From contig NZ_BLBC01000013.1 in the NCBI RefSeq assembly GCF_009684755.1, positions 41,047 through 105,046 of the forward strand: 64,000 bases of DNA, given 5' to 3'. Made by a program: the position numbers and the translations under genes. This DNA is from Capnocytophaga felis. Its GTDB lineage: Bacteria; Bacteroidota; Bacteroidia; Flavobacteriales; Flavobacteriaceae. How positions within the stretch are numbered: the first letter of the stretch is position 1; each line of letters starts with the position of its first letter. Positions 17,454 through 26,067 of this stretch are shown one piece after another. Below the pieces are notes generated by a model. It ran no database searches, was not told the DNA's origin, and saw nothing but the letters and a program-made list of their open reading frames with translations.

Positions 17454-17519
17454 GTAGGGGCGTATTGCATACGCCCAATAATAATGAAATAAAAAAGGGC
17501 ATATGCAATACGCCCCTAC
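17454..17519. repeat. BIME: inverted REP pair upstream of the RAYT gene
   Basis: GTAG (17454-17457) with GGGCGTATTGCATACGCCC (17458-17476) is mirrored by GGGCATATGCAATACGCCC (17497-17515) and CTAC (17516-17519). It ends 22 bases before the RAYT start codon. An in-frame ATG at 17503 inside the second hairpin is unlikely to be used. Confidence 0.85.
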
Positions 17520-17541
17520 GACAACAAAAAACAAATCAACA

Positions 17542-18111
17542 ATGAAAAAATACAATCCCGACATACACAAAAGGCGTTCAATTCGTCTAAAAGGATATGA
17601 TTACAGTCGTGAAGGATTGTATTTCATTACGATTTGTTGCCAAAACAAAGAACATTATTTTGGGGAAATTATAGACGGAGAAATGCGATTGAACGAAATA
17701 GGAGAAATTGCCCAAAAATGTTGGAGAGACATTCCTAATCATTTTAAAAATGTTTTGTTGCATTCATTTGTGGTGATGCCCAATCATATACACGGAATTA
17801 TAGAAATCGTAACACGTGTAGGGGCAAATCAACATTTGCCCCATAATGAAACGACAAATCAACATTTGCCCGATGATAATGGGGCGAAATATCTTTCGCC
17901 CCTACGGGGGACGTCAAACACGATTGGTTCGATTGTGCGTGGTTTTAAAATTGGTGTAACCAAATGGGTTCGTGTCAATACGGATATTCATCAAATCTGG
18001 CAACACAATTACCACGAACACATTATCCGAAATGAAGAATCGTATTTCAAAATTCACGAATACATCGAAAACAATCCCGCCAAATGGGAGGAAGACCGAT
18101 TTTATTCATAA
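17542..18111 (+). CDS. REP-associated tyrosine transposase (RAYT, Y1/HUH family)
   Basis: 189 residues counted from ATG 17542 (MKKYNPDIHKRRSIRLKGYD), the usual family start. It nicks and moves REP sequences as single-stranded DNA. It shows GLYFITICCQ, the HUH pair H82-I-H84 in MPNHIHG, and a C-terminal IWQHNYHEHIIRNEESY stretch holding the likely nucleophile Tyr. Residues 93-121 are encoded by an inverted REP pair inserted in frame, with a 30-base internal duplication (QHLP twice). Both catalytic motifs survive, so it may still be active. REP pairs also flank the gene on both sides. Confidence 0.9.
   Translation: MKKYNPDIHKRRSIRLKGYDYSREGLYFITICCQNKEHYFGEIIDGEMRLNEIGEIAQKCWRDIPNHFKNVLLHSFVVMPNHIHGIIEIVTRVGANQHLPHNETTNQHLPDDNGAKYLSPLRGTSNTIGSIVRGFKIGVTKWVRVNTDIHQIWQHNYHEHIIRNEESYFKIHEYIENNPAKWEEDRFYS
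17818..17905. repeat. REP pair inside the RAYT coding sequence
   Basis: GTAG (17818-17821) plus the stem GGGCAAAT...ATTTGCCC (17822-17841), and the mirror GGGCGAAA...TTTCGCCC (17882-17901) plus CTAC (17902-17905). Between them, part of the first hairpin is repeated 30 bases downstream. The whole lies in frame in the RAYT gene, in the segment joining the HUH motif region to the helix that follows. Confidence 0.85.
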
Positions 18112-18123
18112 TATGTGTGTTGG

Positions 18124-18277
18124 GTAGGGGCGAAACATTTTTCGCCCTCATAAAATAACCAAATAAAAATCGTAAGGGCAAAAAATATTTTGCCCCTACA
18201 ATACACCCAAACAAAAGGGCTTATGCAATAAGCCCCTACAACGAAACGCAAACGTAAGGGCTACACAATACGTCCTA
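18124..18277. repeat. Cluster of REP hairpins between RAYT and mraY
   Basis: Three clear hairpins: GTAG with GGGCGAAA...TTTCGCCC (18124-18147); GTAA with GGGCAAAA...TTTTGCCC and CTAC (18172-18199); GGGCTTATGCAATAAGCCC and CTAC (18217-18239). A decayed copy is at 18253-18277. The arms differ between copies, but each pairs with its own partner. Confidence 0.8.
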
Positions 18278-18301
18278 CAACAACAAAAAAACAATTTAAA
18301 A

Positions 18302-19516
18302 ATGCTATATTATTTATTTGATTATTTAGAAAAAGAACACAATTTAGCGGGTGCCGGATTGTTTCAGTATTTATCATTCCGAGCGGGAGTGGCGGCGATT
18401 CTTTCGCTGCTCATTGCTACCATTTTCGGGAAAAAGATTATCCGCAAACTATACGCTTTGCAAGTGGGCGAAACCATCCGCGACTTAGGATTACAGGGAC
18501 AAAACGAAAAAGCAGGAACACCAACAATGGGCGGAGTCATCATCATCTTGGCAACGCTCATACCCGTACTCTTATTTGCCGAACTAAGCAACGTTTATAT
18601 CATACTATTGGTGGTTTCTACCTTGTGGATGGGAACTATCGGGTTTTTAGACGATTATATTAAAGTATTTCGGAAGAATAAAGACGGACTTAAAGGAAGA
18701 TTTAAAGTCTTGGGGCAAGTAGGATTGGGATTGTTCGTCGGGGCGATGCTTTATTTCAATCCGAATGTAACCGTGAAGAACGAAAACATCAAAGCCTCTA
18801 CCGTTTCGGAAATACAAATGCAATCGGAAGAAGTCAAATCTACTAAAACGACCATTCCGTTTCTGAAAAATAACGAATTCGATTACGCCGAACTCATCTC
18901 GTGGGCAGGCGAAAACAGTAAAGAATGGGTATGGCTCATCTTTATCCCCGTTGTGATTCTCATCGTTACGGCAGTTTCCAACGGAGCCAACTTAACGGAC
19001 GGCATTGACGGGCTGGCGGCGGGCAGTTCGGCAATTATAGTGCTTACACTCGGGATTTTTGCTTGGGTTTCGGGAAATATCATCTTCTCGCAGTACTTAA
19101 ATATTATGTACATCCCCCGCGTGGGCGAAATGACCATTTTTATTGCCGCCCTTGCTGGTGCACTTATCGGATTTTTATGGTATAATACGTATCCGGCTCA
19201 GGTTTTTATGGGCGATACGGGCAGTTTGACCATCGGTGGAGTAATTGCCGTGATTGCCATCTCGGTACGGAAGGAACTACTCATTCCCTTGCTGTGCGGC
19301 ATCTTTCTGGCGGAAAACCTTTCTGTGATGATGCAGGTTTCGTACTTTAAATATACCAAAAAGAAGTATGGCGAAGGCAAACGCATCTTTTTAATGTCGC
19401 CCCTACACCATCATTATCAGAAGAAAGGCTATCACGAAAGCAAAATCGTGATGCGATTTTTGATCATAGGCATCATTCTGGCAATTATGTCGTTTGTAAC
19501 GTTGAAAATTCGATAG
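18302..19516 (+). CDS. mraY: Phospho-N-acetylmuramoyl-pentapeptide transferase MraY
   Basis: 404-residue integral membrane enzyme that transfers phospho-MurNAc-pentapeptide to undecaprenyl phosphate, making lipid I. Conserved parts are [17 protein letters not shown] (Asp pair), [12 protein letters not shown] and FMGDTGSL, and the [12 protein letters not shown] loop near the C-terminus. A segment of about 40 residues (about 155-200) is inserted after the fourth helix, as in other Bacteroidota. In this genome it is separated from both murE and murD by foreign genes. Confidence 0.96.
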   Translation: MLYYLFDYLEKEHNLAGAGLFQYLSFRAGVAAILSLLIATIFGKKIIRKLYALQVGETIRDLGLQGQNEKAGTPTMGGVIIILATLIPVLLFAELSNVYIILLVVSTLWMGTIGFLDDYIKVFRKNKDGLKGRFKVLGQVGLGLFVGAMLYFNPNVTVKNENIKASTVSEIQMQSEEVKSTKTTIPFLKNNEFDYAELISWAGENSKEWVWLIFIPVVILIVTAVSNGANLTDGIDGLAAGSSAIIVLTLGIFAWVSGNIIFSQYLNIMYIPRVGEMTIFIAALAGALIGFLWYNTYPAQVFMGDTGSLTIGGVIAVIAISVRKELLIPLLCGIFLAENLSVMMQVSYFKYTKKKYGEGKRIFLMSPLHHHYQKKGYHESKIVMRFLIIGIILAIMSFVTLKIR

Positions 19517-19524
19517 AAAACGAA

Positions 19525-19596
19525 CGTAAAGGCGTATTGCAATATACCCCTACACAGGAAAAACACAATGTAAGGGCGTATGCAATATGTCCTTAC
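19525..19596. repeat. Two decayed REP hairpins after mraY
   Basis: GTAAAGGCGTATTGC...CCCCTAC (19525-19552) and GTAAGGGCGTATGC...GTCCTTAC (19570-19596) keep the GTAR...YTAC ends, with partly mismatched stems. The second contains an in-frame ATG (19580) that is unlikely to start the next gene. Confidence 0.6.
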
Positions 19597-19618
19597 AAGA
19601 GAAAACAACAAAAATGAA

Positions 19619-20296
19619 ATGATAAATCTGTTAAAATACAAATCTCTGACTGAAAAACTGTTTTCCGAAGCTCGAAAAAAGGAAAATAATATCGACAGAA
19701 AGCATAAAGATAATATACTTTCTGCCGGTTTTTCCCAAAAAAATGATTTTATCATCATCGGAGAGAAGTGTTTTTACAAATTTAACAAGACAAAACCCGA
19801 ACAACAGCAGGAATTGCAATACATTTTCTCTTCCGATTGGAAAAAAGAGTTGTATTATGGCTTTGCAAAGTATTATGCGGAGAGTATCAAGCAGGAAAAT
19901 ATGCTCAGTATATTAATTCTTTTGGGAATAAATCCTGAAAAACTCTCTGAAAAGAGCGTACAAGAGACTAAAAACATCGGATTTTGCAAAAAAGGTAATG
20001 TTTCTTGCGAAGAAGACACGGGAAATTTCATCTATAAGTCGATTCACATTGCTGGAGTGTTCGTACCGAAGCAAAAATTGAAAGAAAAACTAAAAAATGA
20101 GTTTCCGCTGAAGCAAAAGATTGAATTTACAATAAAACAAAAATCCAAACTTCCAAAAATAGGAGCTTATACAAAAGCCATCATGCTGTTACCTTTTAGT
20201 TTATTGTACGATTTACTAATAATTGTCTTATTATACGCAACAATAGGTCTGGTTTTTCTCATTTTGAAGCTAAAAAAGCTCTTCAGAATGGATTAA
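19619..20296 (+). CDS. Unknown protein with C-terminal membrane segment
   Basis: 225 residues from ATG 19619 (MINLLKYKSL). The upstream ATG at 19580 is inside a REP. The body is soluble, lysine-rich and helical, with four scattered cysteines, followed by one long or two short membrane segments (about residues 188-219) and a basic tail (LKLKKLFRMD). No family is recognised. It is the first of four non-dcw genes between mraY and murD, and a 21-bp repeat array starts at its stop codon. Confidence 0.6.
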   Translation: MINLLKYKSLTEKLFSEARKKENNIDRKHKDNILSAGFSQKNDFIIIGEKCFYKFNKTKPEQQQELQYIFSSDWKKELYYGFAKYYAESIKQENMLSILILLGINPEKLSEKSVQETKNIGFCKKGNVSCEEDTGNFIYKSIHIAGVFVPKQKLKEKLKNEFPLKQKIEFTIKQKSKLPKIGAYTKAIMLLPFSLLYDLLIIVLLYATIGLVFLILKLKKLFRMD

Positions 20297-20506
20297 ATTG
20301 ACAAAAATATGTCAGTATAGCACAAAATTGAGCTTGTATGACACAAAATGAAGTCCGTACAACACAAAATAAAGGCGGTACATAACAATATAAAGCTCGT
20401 ACATAACAAAATGAAGTCCGTACAACACAAAATAAAGCAGGTACAATACAATATGAAGTGCGTTCGGAACAAAATAAAGCAATTTTATAACAAATTTAAC
20501 ATTGTA
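20297..20506. repeat. Degenerate tandem repeat, 21-bp period (locus B, about 10 units)
   Basis: Ten consecutive 21-base units with the shared core ACAAAATNAAGNNNGTA and no spacing error. The reverse complement of this pattern makes up the array at 51009-51155, and a related array lies at 5484-5714. Read on the minus strand the array gives seven-residue hydrophobic repeats, but there is no sign of a translated gene. Confidence 0.8.
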
Positions 20507-20581
20507 TAGAAGAAACATTTTTAATCTAAAATAAAAAGGATAAATAATAATTTATTCCTAAACAGGAAAAAACACAACATT

Positions 20582-21064
20582 ATGAAAAATATATTTATCG
20601 AAAAACTAAATCAACTTGATGATGACCAAAAATATGATTTTATCAGAGAAGTTGAATTTGAAGAAACCGATGAAAAATGGGATCTTTTCAACATAATTAT
20701 CGCCAATGAAGCAGAATATGATTTAGCACGCATCGAAGCATTGAAAATTATTGCAATTTATGACATCCCAAACGATAAAAAGCCAAAAATTGCTCAAAGT
20801 TTAGAGTATATCATCACAAATGAAGAAGATTATTTGGTAAGAAACTATGCCATAATGGCCTTACGGAACTTTATTGAATATCCAACATTGATTAAACTGG
20901 CAAAAACTATTGTAAGTGATAGCAATGAAGATGAAAATTGCAGACATAATGCTTTATCTGCCATTGAAAAAATGCCTAATGAAGCTAAAAAAGAGATATT
21001 AACATCTTTACTTACTGACAAATATATGAAACCTTACGTCCAACAAATTTTAGATGAGATGTAG
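20582..21064 (+). CDS. HEAT-like repeat protein, possible immunity protein
   Basis: 160 residues, acidic and all-helical. Repeated units such as ARIEALKIIAIYDI, VRNYAIMALRNFI and CRHNALSAIEKMP have the HEAT/Armadillo pattern. Small acidic HEAT proteins of this size often act as immunity or adaptor proteins. The DUF1493 and effector-like genes directly downstream fit that, but it is inference. Confidence 0.55.
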   Translation: MKNIFIEKLNQLDDDQKYDFIREVEFEETDEKWDLFNIIIANEAEYDLARIEALKIIAIYDIPNDKKPKIAQSLEYIITNEEDYLVRNYAIMALRNFIEYPTLIKLAKTIVSDSNEDENCRHNALSAIEKMPNEAKKEILTSLLTDKYMKPYVQQILDEM

Positions 21065-21130
21065 ATTTCTAAAACTATAAAAAAACAACAAAAATTCTAT
21101 ATCCCTACACAAGAAAACATTGTAAAGATT

Positions 21131-21490
21131 ATGTTAAGTAACGAATTACAAGAGTTTTTAAAGGAACAATTTCCTTACGATGCTCAGAAAATGATTTTTA
21201 CTCCCGAAATGAAGCTTTATAAAGATTTCAAAATGGTGGGAGAAGACGTAGAAGACTTTCTATTGGACTTTACAAAGACTTTCAATGTAAAACTTGGAGA
21301 CAATTTTAATTTCAAAGAGCGTTTTTATTTGGAATTTGAAGGAAGTTTGATAGAAAGATTATTGTTACCCTTTACTTTTATTCAAAAATTAATAAACATT
21401 TCGTTATTTGAATCCCCAAAAGAAGATGAACGAAAAGATTTAAGTTTTGCTGAACTCGATAGAGCTATAAAAACAGGAGTTTTGGAGTAA
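21131..21490 (+). CDS. DUF1493-like protein
   Basis: 119 residues. The segment DFKMVGEDVEDFLLDFTKTFNV near residue 37 resembles the acyl-carrier-protein-like DUF1493 family, whose members often lie in polymorphic-toxin and secretion-system loci. The usual acyl-carrier D-S-L site is not present. It lies between the HEAT-like and effector-like genes on the same strand. Confidence 0.6.
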   Translation: MLSNELQEFLKEQFPYDAQKMIFTPEMKLYKDFKMVGEDVEDFLLDFTKTFNVKLGDNFNFKERFYLEFEGSLIERLLLPFTFIQKLINISLFESPKEDERKDLSFAELDRAIKTGVLE

Positions 21491-21528
21491 GTAATCAATA
21501 GAATTAAAAAATGAAAACATAAAATAAA

Positions 21529-22119
21529 ATGAACGAATTATCAGATTTTGATTTTTTAAACTTAATTGAAAAGTCAAGAAAAAATGCTCAAAAGAAAATA
21601 CAGCAAGGATTAACATTTGTTACTCCTGAAAAACTACTGTATGATGAACTAAAATCAAATTTATTCTATTTGAATAGTAACCACGCTTCATATCATTGCC
21701 AAATCGGGAAATTGGAGAACAAAACACCTTATTATGAAAGAATAAATTACAAAGAACATATAACAAAAAGTTCCATTGCAGCAGGAATGATTGCCATCGG
21801 GCAACCTATCATACGAAAAAAAGTAGTTATGAAGGGAACTGTGGATAGCACATCCATTGCTTCAAGTTTTTTGTCAAATATTATTAAAACAAAATCTTCA
21901 TTCCGAATATATTCAATTAACGCTCAATTCAGGTTAGTTGGAACTAAAAATGTGGGAAGAGCCATCGGACGCTTAATTCCTAATATTGGCGTAGTTTTAT
22001 TGGTTATCAATGCCGTAGATATTTTAATAGAAATATACCAAGCCAATAAAGACAACAACAGAAACTCCATCTTCGGCGGAGGTATCGGTGGTGGCGGTGG
22101 AGCTTCAAGCCTTTGGTAG
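21529..22119 (+). CDS. Unknown protein with hydrophobic centre and glycine-rich tail, possible toxin/effector
   Basis: 196 residues: a polar helical N-terminus (1-75), a Ser/Ile-rich middle, an AIGRLIPNIGVVLLVINAVD hydrophobic segment (about 144-170) and a polar linker ending in FGGGIGGGGGASSLW. No signal peptide and no recognised enzyme domain. A hydrophobic hairpin plus glycine-rich end recalls membrane-acting bacteriocin or polymorphic-toxin tails, and the small HEAT-like and DUF1493 neighbours fit an effector/immunity locus. This is inference. Confidence 0.45.
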   Translation: MNELSDFDFLNLIEKSRKNAQKKIQQGLTFVTPEKLLYDELKSNLFYLNSNHASYHCQIGKLENKTPYYERINYKEHITKSSIAAGMIAIGQPIIRKKVVMKGTVDSTSIASSFLSNIIKTKSSFRIYSINAQFRLVGTKNVGRAIGRLIPNIGVVLLVINAVDILIEIYQANKDNNRNSIFGGGIGGGGGASSLW

Positions 22120-22248
22120 AAATATGAACAAATAATTAAAAAATCTTGAAAATTCAAATCTTATTGAGCTGAACGAGACTATAATAAATATAAATTTCCG
22201 TAAAAACATCTGCGATTTGCGGGATAAACTATAAAAAAACAACAAAAA

Positions 22249-23583
22249 ATGAAGAAATTAGTCATTTTAGGAGGAGGCGAAAGCGGTGTTGGAGCAGCCA
22301 TTCTTGGAAAAAAAGAAGGCTGGGACGTGTTTCTGTCGGACAAAAGCAAAGTAGCTGACAGATATGCCAACGTACTCAATCAACATAACATTCGTTGGGA
22401 AGAAAATAAGCACACCGAAAGCGAAATTCTCTCCGCCGATAGCATCATAAAAAGTCCGGGAATTCCAGACAAAGTGGAAATCATCAAAAAAGCCAAAGAA
22501 AAAGGCATCGAGGTCATTTCCGAAATTGAATTTGCCTACCGATATACCAAAGGAAAGATTATTGCCATAACGGGAAGCAACGGAAAAACCACCACGACCA
22601 GTCTGCTGTATCATATTTTGAAAGAAGGAGGGCTTAATGTGGGTGTAGCGGGCAACATCGGGAAGAGTTTTGCTCAAATGGTTACTGAAAATGACAAAGA
22701 ATACTACGTTTTGGAAATCAGCAGTTTTCAACTGGACGGAATTACGAGTTTTAAGCCGCACATTGCCATTTTACTGAACATCACTCCTGACCATCTGGAC
22801 AGGTATGACTATAAAATGGAGAATTACATCGCATCAAAATTCAGAATCATTGAAAATCAGACCGAAAATGATTATTTCATATACAACATTGATGATCCGA
22901 TAATCAGCCAATGGATTGAAAACCACGATATAAAATCACAAAAAATCCCATTTTCAACAGAAAAAGAAATTATTAAAGGAATATATAGTTTAAAAGACAA
23001 AATACAGATGAATATTGACAACCAAACATTTGAAATTGAAGTAAATGAAATGAGTTTAAAGGGAAAACATAACGTAAAAAACTCAATGGCAGCTTCGGTG
23101 GCTTCACGACTTTTGAAAGTACGCAAGGAATCGATTCGCGAAAGCCTGAAAGGTTTCGTGGGAGAGCCGCATCGTTTGGAATTTGTTAAAACGGTGGAAG
23201 GAATTACCTACATAAACGACTCGAAAGCTACCAACGTAAACTCTGTATTTTTCGCTTTGGACACGATGAAAACTCCCATAGTTTGGATTGTTGGCGGGGT
23301 GGACAAAGGCAACGATTATTCTCCCCTACTGCCCTACGTACACGAGAAAGTAAAGGCAATTATTTGCTTAGGAAAAGATAACAGAGTGATATTAAACTCT
23401 TTCGGAAACATTGTAGAACAAATAGTAGAGACACAAAGTATGGCTGATGCCGTAGCTTTTGCAAAACGTTTCGCAAATAGCGGAGATACGGTGCTACTTG
23501 CCCCCGCCTGTGCAAGTTTTGACCTGTTTCAGAACTACGAGGACCGCGGAAATCAGTTCAGAAAGGAAGTAGAAAAGTTATAA
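22249..23583 (+). CDS. murD: UDP-N-acetylmuramoylalanine--D-glutamate ligase MurD
   Basis: 444-residue cytoplasmic Mur ligase adding D-Glu to UDP-MurNAc-L-Ala. The N-terminal nucleotide-binding loop GGGESGVGAA, the ATP loop GSNGKTTT (about residues 108-115), the central NITPDHLDRY and the late HRLEFV/NDSKATN motifs are all present. It restarts the contiguous part of the dcw cluster: ftsW begins three bases after its stop. Confidence 0.97.
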   Translation: MKKLVILGGGESGVGAAILGKKEGWDVFLSDKSKVADRYANVLNQHNIRWEENKHTESEILSADSIIKSPGIPDKVEIIKKAKEKGIEVISEIEFAYRYTKGKIIAITGSNGKTTTTSLLYHILKEGGLNVGVAGNIGKSFAQMVTENDKEYYVLEISSFQLDGITSFKPHIAILLNITPDHLDRYDYKMENYIASKFRIIENQTENDYFIYNIDDPIISQWIENHDIKSQKIPFSTEKEIIKGIYSLKDKIQMNIDNQTFEIEVNEMSLKGKHNVKNSMAASVASRLLKVRKESIRESLKGFVGEPHRLEFVKTVEGITYINDSKATNVNSVFFALDTMKTPIVWIVGGVDKGNDYSPLLPYVHEKVKAIICLGKDNRVILNSFGNIVEQIVETQSMADAVAFAKRFANSGDTVLLAPACASFDLFQNYEDRGNQFRKEVEKL

Positions 23584-23586
23584 GCA

Positions 23587-24825
23587 ATGCGAGGTTGGTT
23601 AGCACGAAATATAAAAGGCGATAAGGTTACTTGGGCTATCATACTGATATTTACATTATTCTCATTTTTGGCTGTATATAGTGCCAGCACAAATTTGGTT
23701 TATGTTATCGGTAAGGGTACTACGCTCGGGCATTTTTTAAGGCACGGACTCATCGTCTTTATTGGCTTTGTCATCATTTACATCATTCATAAGATTCCGT
23801 ATCGTTTCTCACGTCCGGTTTCAAAATTAGGGTTATTCCTTTCGGCATTGCTATTGGTTTTTGCAGCTTTGAAAGGAACCACCATTGATGGAGCCAATGC
23901 CAGCCGATGGATTCAAGTACCTATCGTGGGTATTTCGTTTCAGCCTTCTACCTTCGCTTTGGTGATGTTAATGACGTATGTAGCCTCGTACTTGGCTGAA
24001 AATTATGGCAAAAAACCTACATTTTCCGAATCTTTCCTTCCTTTGTGGTTGCCCATAGCGGTTATCATCGGGCTTATCGTGCCTTCGAACCTTTCTACGG
24101 CAGTACTGGGGGCAGGTTCGGTTGGGATTTTAACCTTTATCGGTCGGCATCCTTTGAAGAATATATTTACTGCTTTATGTATTGGTATTGTGCTTATGGC
24201 GATTTTCGTACTTACGGTAAAGGCATTTCCTGATAATTTTAAAAATACACGGGTAAGTACTTGGGTAAGCCGTATTGAATCCTTTACAGCCGGAGAAGAC
24301 GAGAAAGAAGGCTACCAAATTGAACGTGCTAAAATGGCTATTGCTAAAGGCGGATTGATGGGCGAAGGAGCCGGAAAGAGTACAATGAAAAACTTTCTGC
24401 CTCAAAGTTCTTCTGACTTTATTTATGCCATCATTACGGAAGAATATGGCTCGTTCGGAGCATTAGTTATAATGGCTCTTTACGTACTTTTACTTTTACG
24501 AATTGTCATCATTTCGCAAAATGCAAGAACGATATTCGGGCAATTATTAGTGTTGGGAGTTGGCTTTCCAATCATCTTACAAGCTCTTATAAATATGGGC
24601 GTTGCGGTGGAATTATTTCCGGTAACGGGGCAAAATCTTCCGCTTATCAGCAGTGGCGGGACATCTATTTGGATGACGTGCTTGGCATTGGGGCTAATTC
24701 TGTCAGTAAGTACAAGCAAACGCAGTAGCAAGCAACAGGCTATGGAAAAAGATAAAAACTTAGCCGACGTAGAAGAAGAACTTGCTGAGGAAATTATGGA
24801 AGGAATTAACAAAAGGAAGAAATAA
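23587..24825 (+). CDS. ftsW: Septal peptidoglycan polymerase FtsW
   Basis: 412-residue SEDS glycosyltransferase with about ten membrane helices, which polymerises lipid II at the septum with FtsI. SEDS marks include the [19 protein letters not shown] region (the catalytic-loop Arg-Trp) and a [12 protein letters not shown] stretch near the C-terminus. The cytoplasmic tail is charged. It begins three bases after murD, and its stop shares one base with the murG start. Confidence 0.95.
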   Translation: MRGWLARNIKGDKVTWAIILIFTLFSFLAVYSASTNLVYVIGKGTTLGHFLRHGLIVFIGFVIIYIIHKIPYRFSRPVSKLGLFLSALLLVFAALKGTTIDGANASRWIQVPIVGISFQPSTFALVMLMTYVASYLAENYGKKPTFSESFLPLWLPIAVIIGLIVPSNLSTAVLGAGSVGILTFIGRHPLKNIFTALCIGIVLMAIFVLTVKAFPDNFKNTRVSTWVSRIESFTAGEDEKEGYQIERAKMAIAKGGLMGEGAGKSTMKNFLPQSSSDFIYAIITEEYGSFGALVIMALYVLLLLRIVIISQNARTIFGQLLVLGVGFPIILQALINMGVAVELFPVTGQNLPLISSGGTSIWMTCLALGLILSVSTSKRSSKQQAMEKDKNLADVEEELAEEIMEGINKRKK

Positions 24826-25916
24826 TGAAACCACACAAATTCATCATATCAGGGGGCGGCACCGGCGGGCATATTTATCCTGCCATTGCCATCGCAAATG
24901 AGATAAAGCGTCGGTTACCCGAGGCTGAAATTCTGTTTGTGGGAGCAAAAGACCGAATGGAAATGCAAAAAGTACCTCAGGCAGGCTTCCCCATCGAAGG
25001 ATTGTGGATTTCAGGATTGCAACGCAAGCTAACGTTCGATAATTTGATGTTCCCTTTCAAGCTCATCAGCAGCTTATGGAAAGCTCGCAGCATCATCAAA
25101 AAGTTTTGCCCTGATGTGGTTATCGGCACGGGCGGATATGCCTCTGCTCCAACGCTTAAAGCTGCTGAGTGGTTGGGAATCGCTACCGTAATTCAGGAAC
25201 AGAATTCGTACGCAGGCGTAACCAACAAATGGGTATGCCAAAAAGCGGAAAAAATATGCGTAGCGTACGACGATATGGAAAAATTCTTCCCGAAAGACAA
25301 AATCGTAAAAACGGGAAATCCTGTTCGGGCAGATTTGCTCAACATTTCCGAAAAAAGGAAGGAAGCTCAGCTATTTTTCTCGCTCAATCCAAATAAAAAA
25401 ACGCTTTTGGTTTTGGGCGGAAGTTTAGGAGCAAGACGTGTCAATCAGCTCATCGAAAGCCATTTGTCGCTCTTTGAAAAACTTAATGTTCAGGTACTTT
25501 GGCAATGCGGAAAATTATACTTTGAAGAATATAAAAAATACGATTCCGAGAACATTAAAGTCCTGCAATTCATTGACCGAATGGATTTTGCATACGCCAC
25601 AGCCGATGTGATTATTTCCCGAGCGGGAGCAAGTTCCGTAAGTGAGCTTTGCATCGTGGGCAAGCCCGTGATTTTCATTCCATCACCCAATGTAGCGGAA
25701 GACCATCAGACCAAAAACGCACAAGCGGTGGCAAAAAAACAAGGTTGCATTTTAATTCGTGAAAGCGAGTTGGATAGTGAGTTTGAAAAAATATTTTCAC
25801 AACTGATTTCGGACGAGGTTTGGCAAAAAAATCTCTCTGAAAACATCAAAAAATTAGCACAACCCAACGCAACTAAGGACATTGTAGATATTATTTTTGA
25901 GTTATTAAATAATTAA
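24825..25916 (+). CDS. murG: UDP-N-acetylglucosamine--lipid I GlcNAc transferase MurG
   Basis: 363-residue membrane-associated GT28 enzyme that makes lipid II. The glycine loop [11 protein letters not shown] is at residues 10-20, GGYASAP and QEQNSYAG lie in the acceptor domain, and [11 protein letters not shown] plus the [13 protein letters not shown] region forms the UDP-GlcNAc site. ATG overlaps the ftsW stop (TAATG). A 150-base AT-rich spacer separates it from murC. Confidence 0.96.
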   Translation: MKPHKFIISGGGTGGHIYPAIAIANEIKRRLPEAEILFVGAKDRMEMQKVPQAGFPIEGLWISGLQRKLTFDNLMFPFKLISSLWKARSIIKKFCPDVVIGTGGYASAPTLKAAEWLGIATVIQEQNSYAGVTNKWVCQKAEKICVAYDDMEKFFPKDKIVKTGNPVRADLLNISEKRKEAQLFFSLNPNKKTLLVLGGSLGARRVNQLIESHLSLFEKLNVQVLWQCGKLYFEEYKKYDSENIKVLQFIDRMDFAYATADVIISRAGASSVSELCIVGKPVIFIPSPNVAEDHQTKNAQAVAKKQGCILIRESELDSEFEKIFSQLISDEVWQKNLSENIKKLAQPNATKDIVDIIFELLNN

Positions 25917-26067
25917 ATGATTCAAAGATTGAAAAAATGAAGAATCAAAAAGATTAAAAAAATAAAATCAAATAAAAGAGATAAAGGAGGGCAAAACAAG
26001 AGTTAATCTTTTAATTATTAAATCTTTTTAATCTTTCAATTATTTTAAATTGCTAAACAAAAACACT

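Noticed and set aside
20312..20518. Minus-strand open frame of 68 residues rich in Leu/Tyr/Phe/Val repeats
   Set aside because: It is again a by-product of the 21-bp repeat array; the related array at 51 kb is not kept open as a gene.
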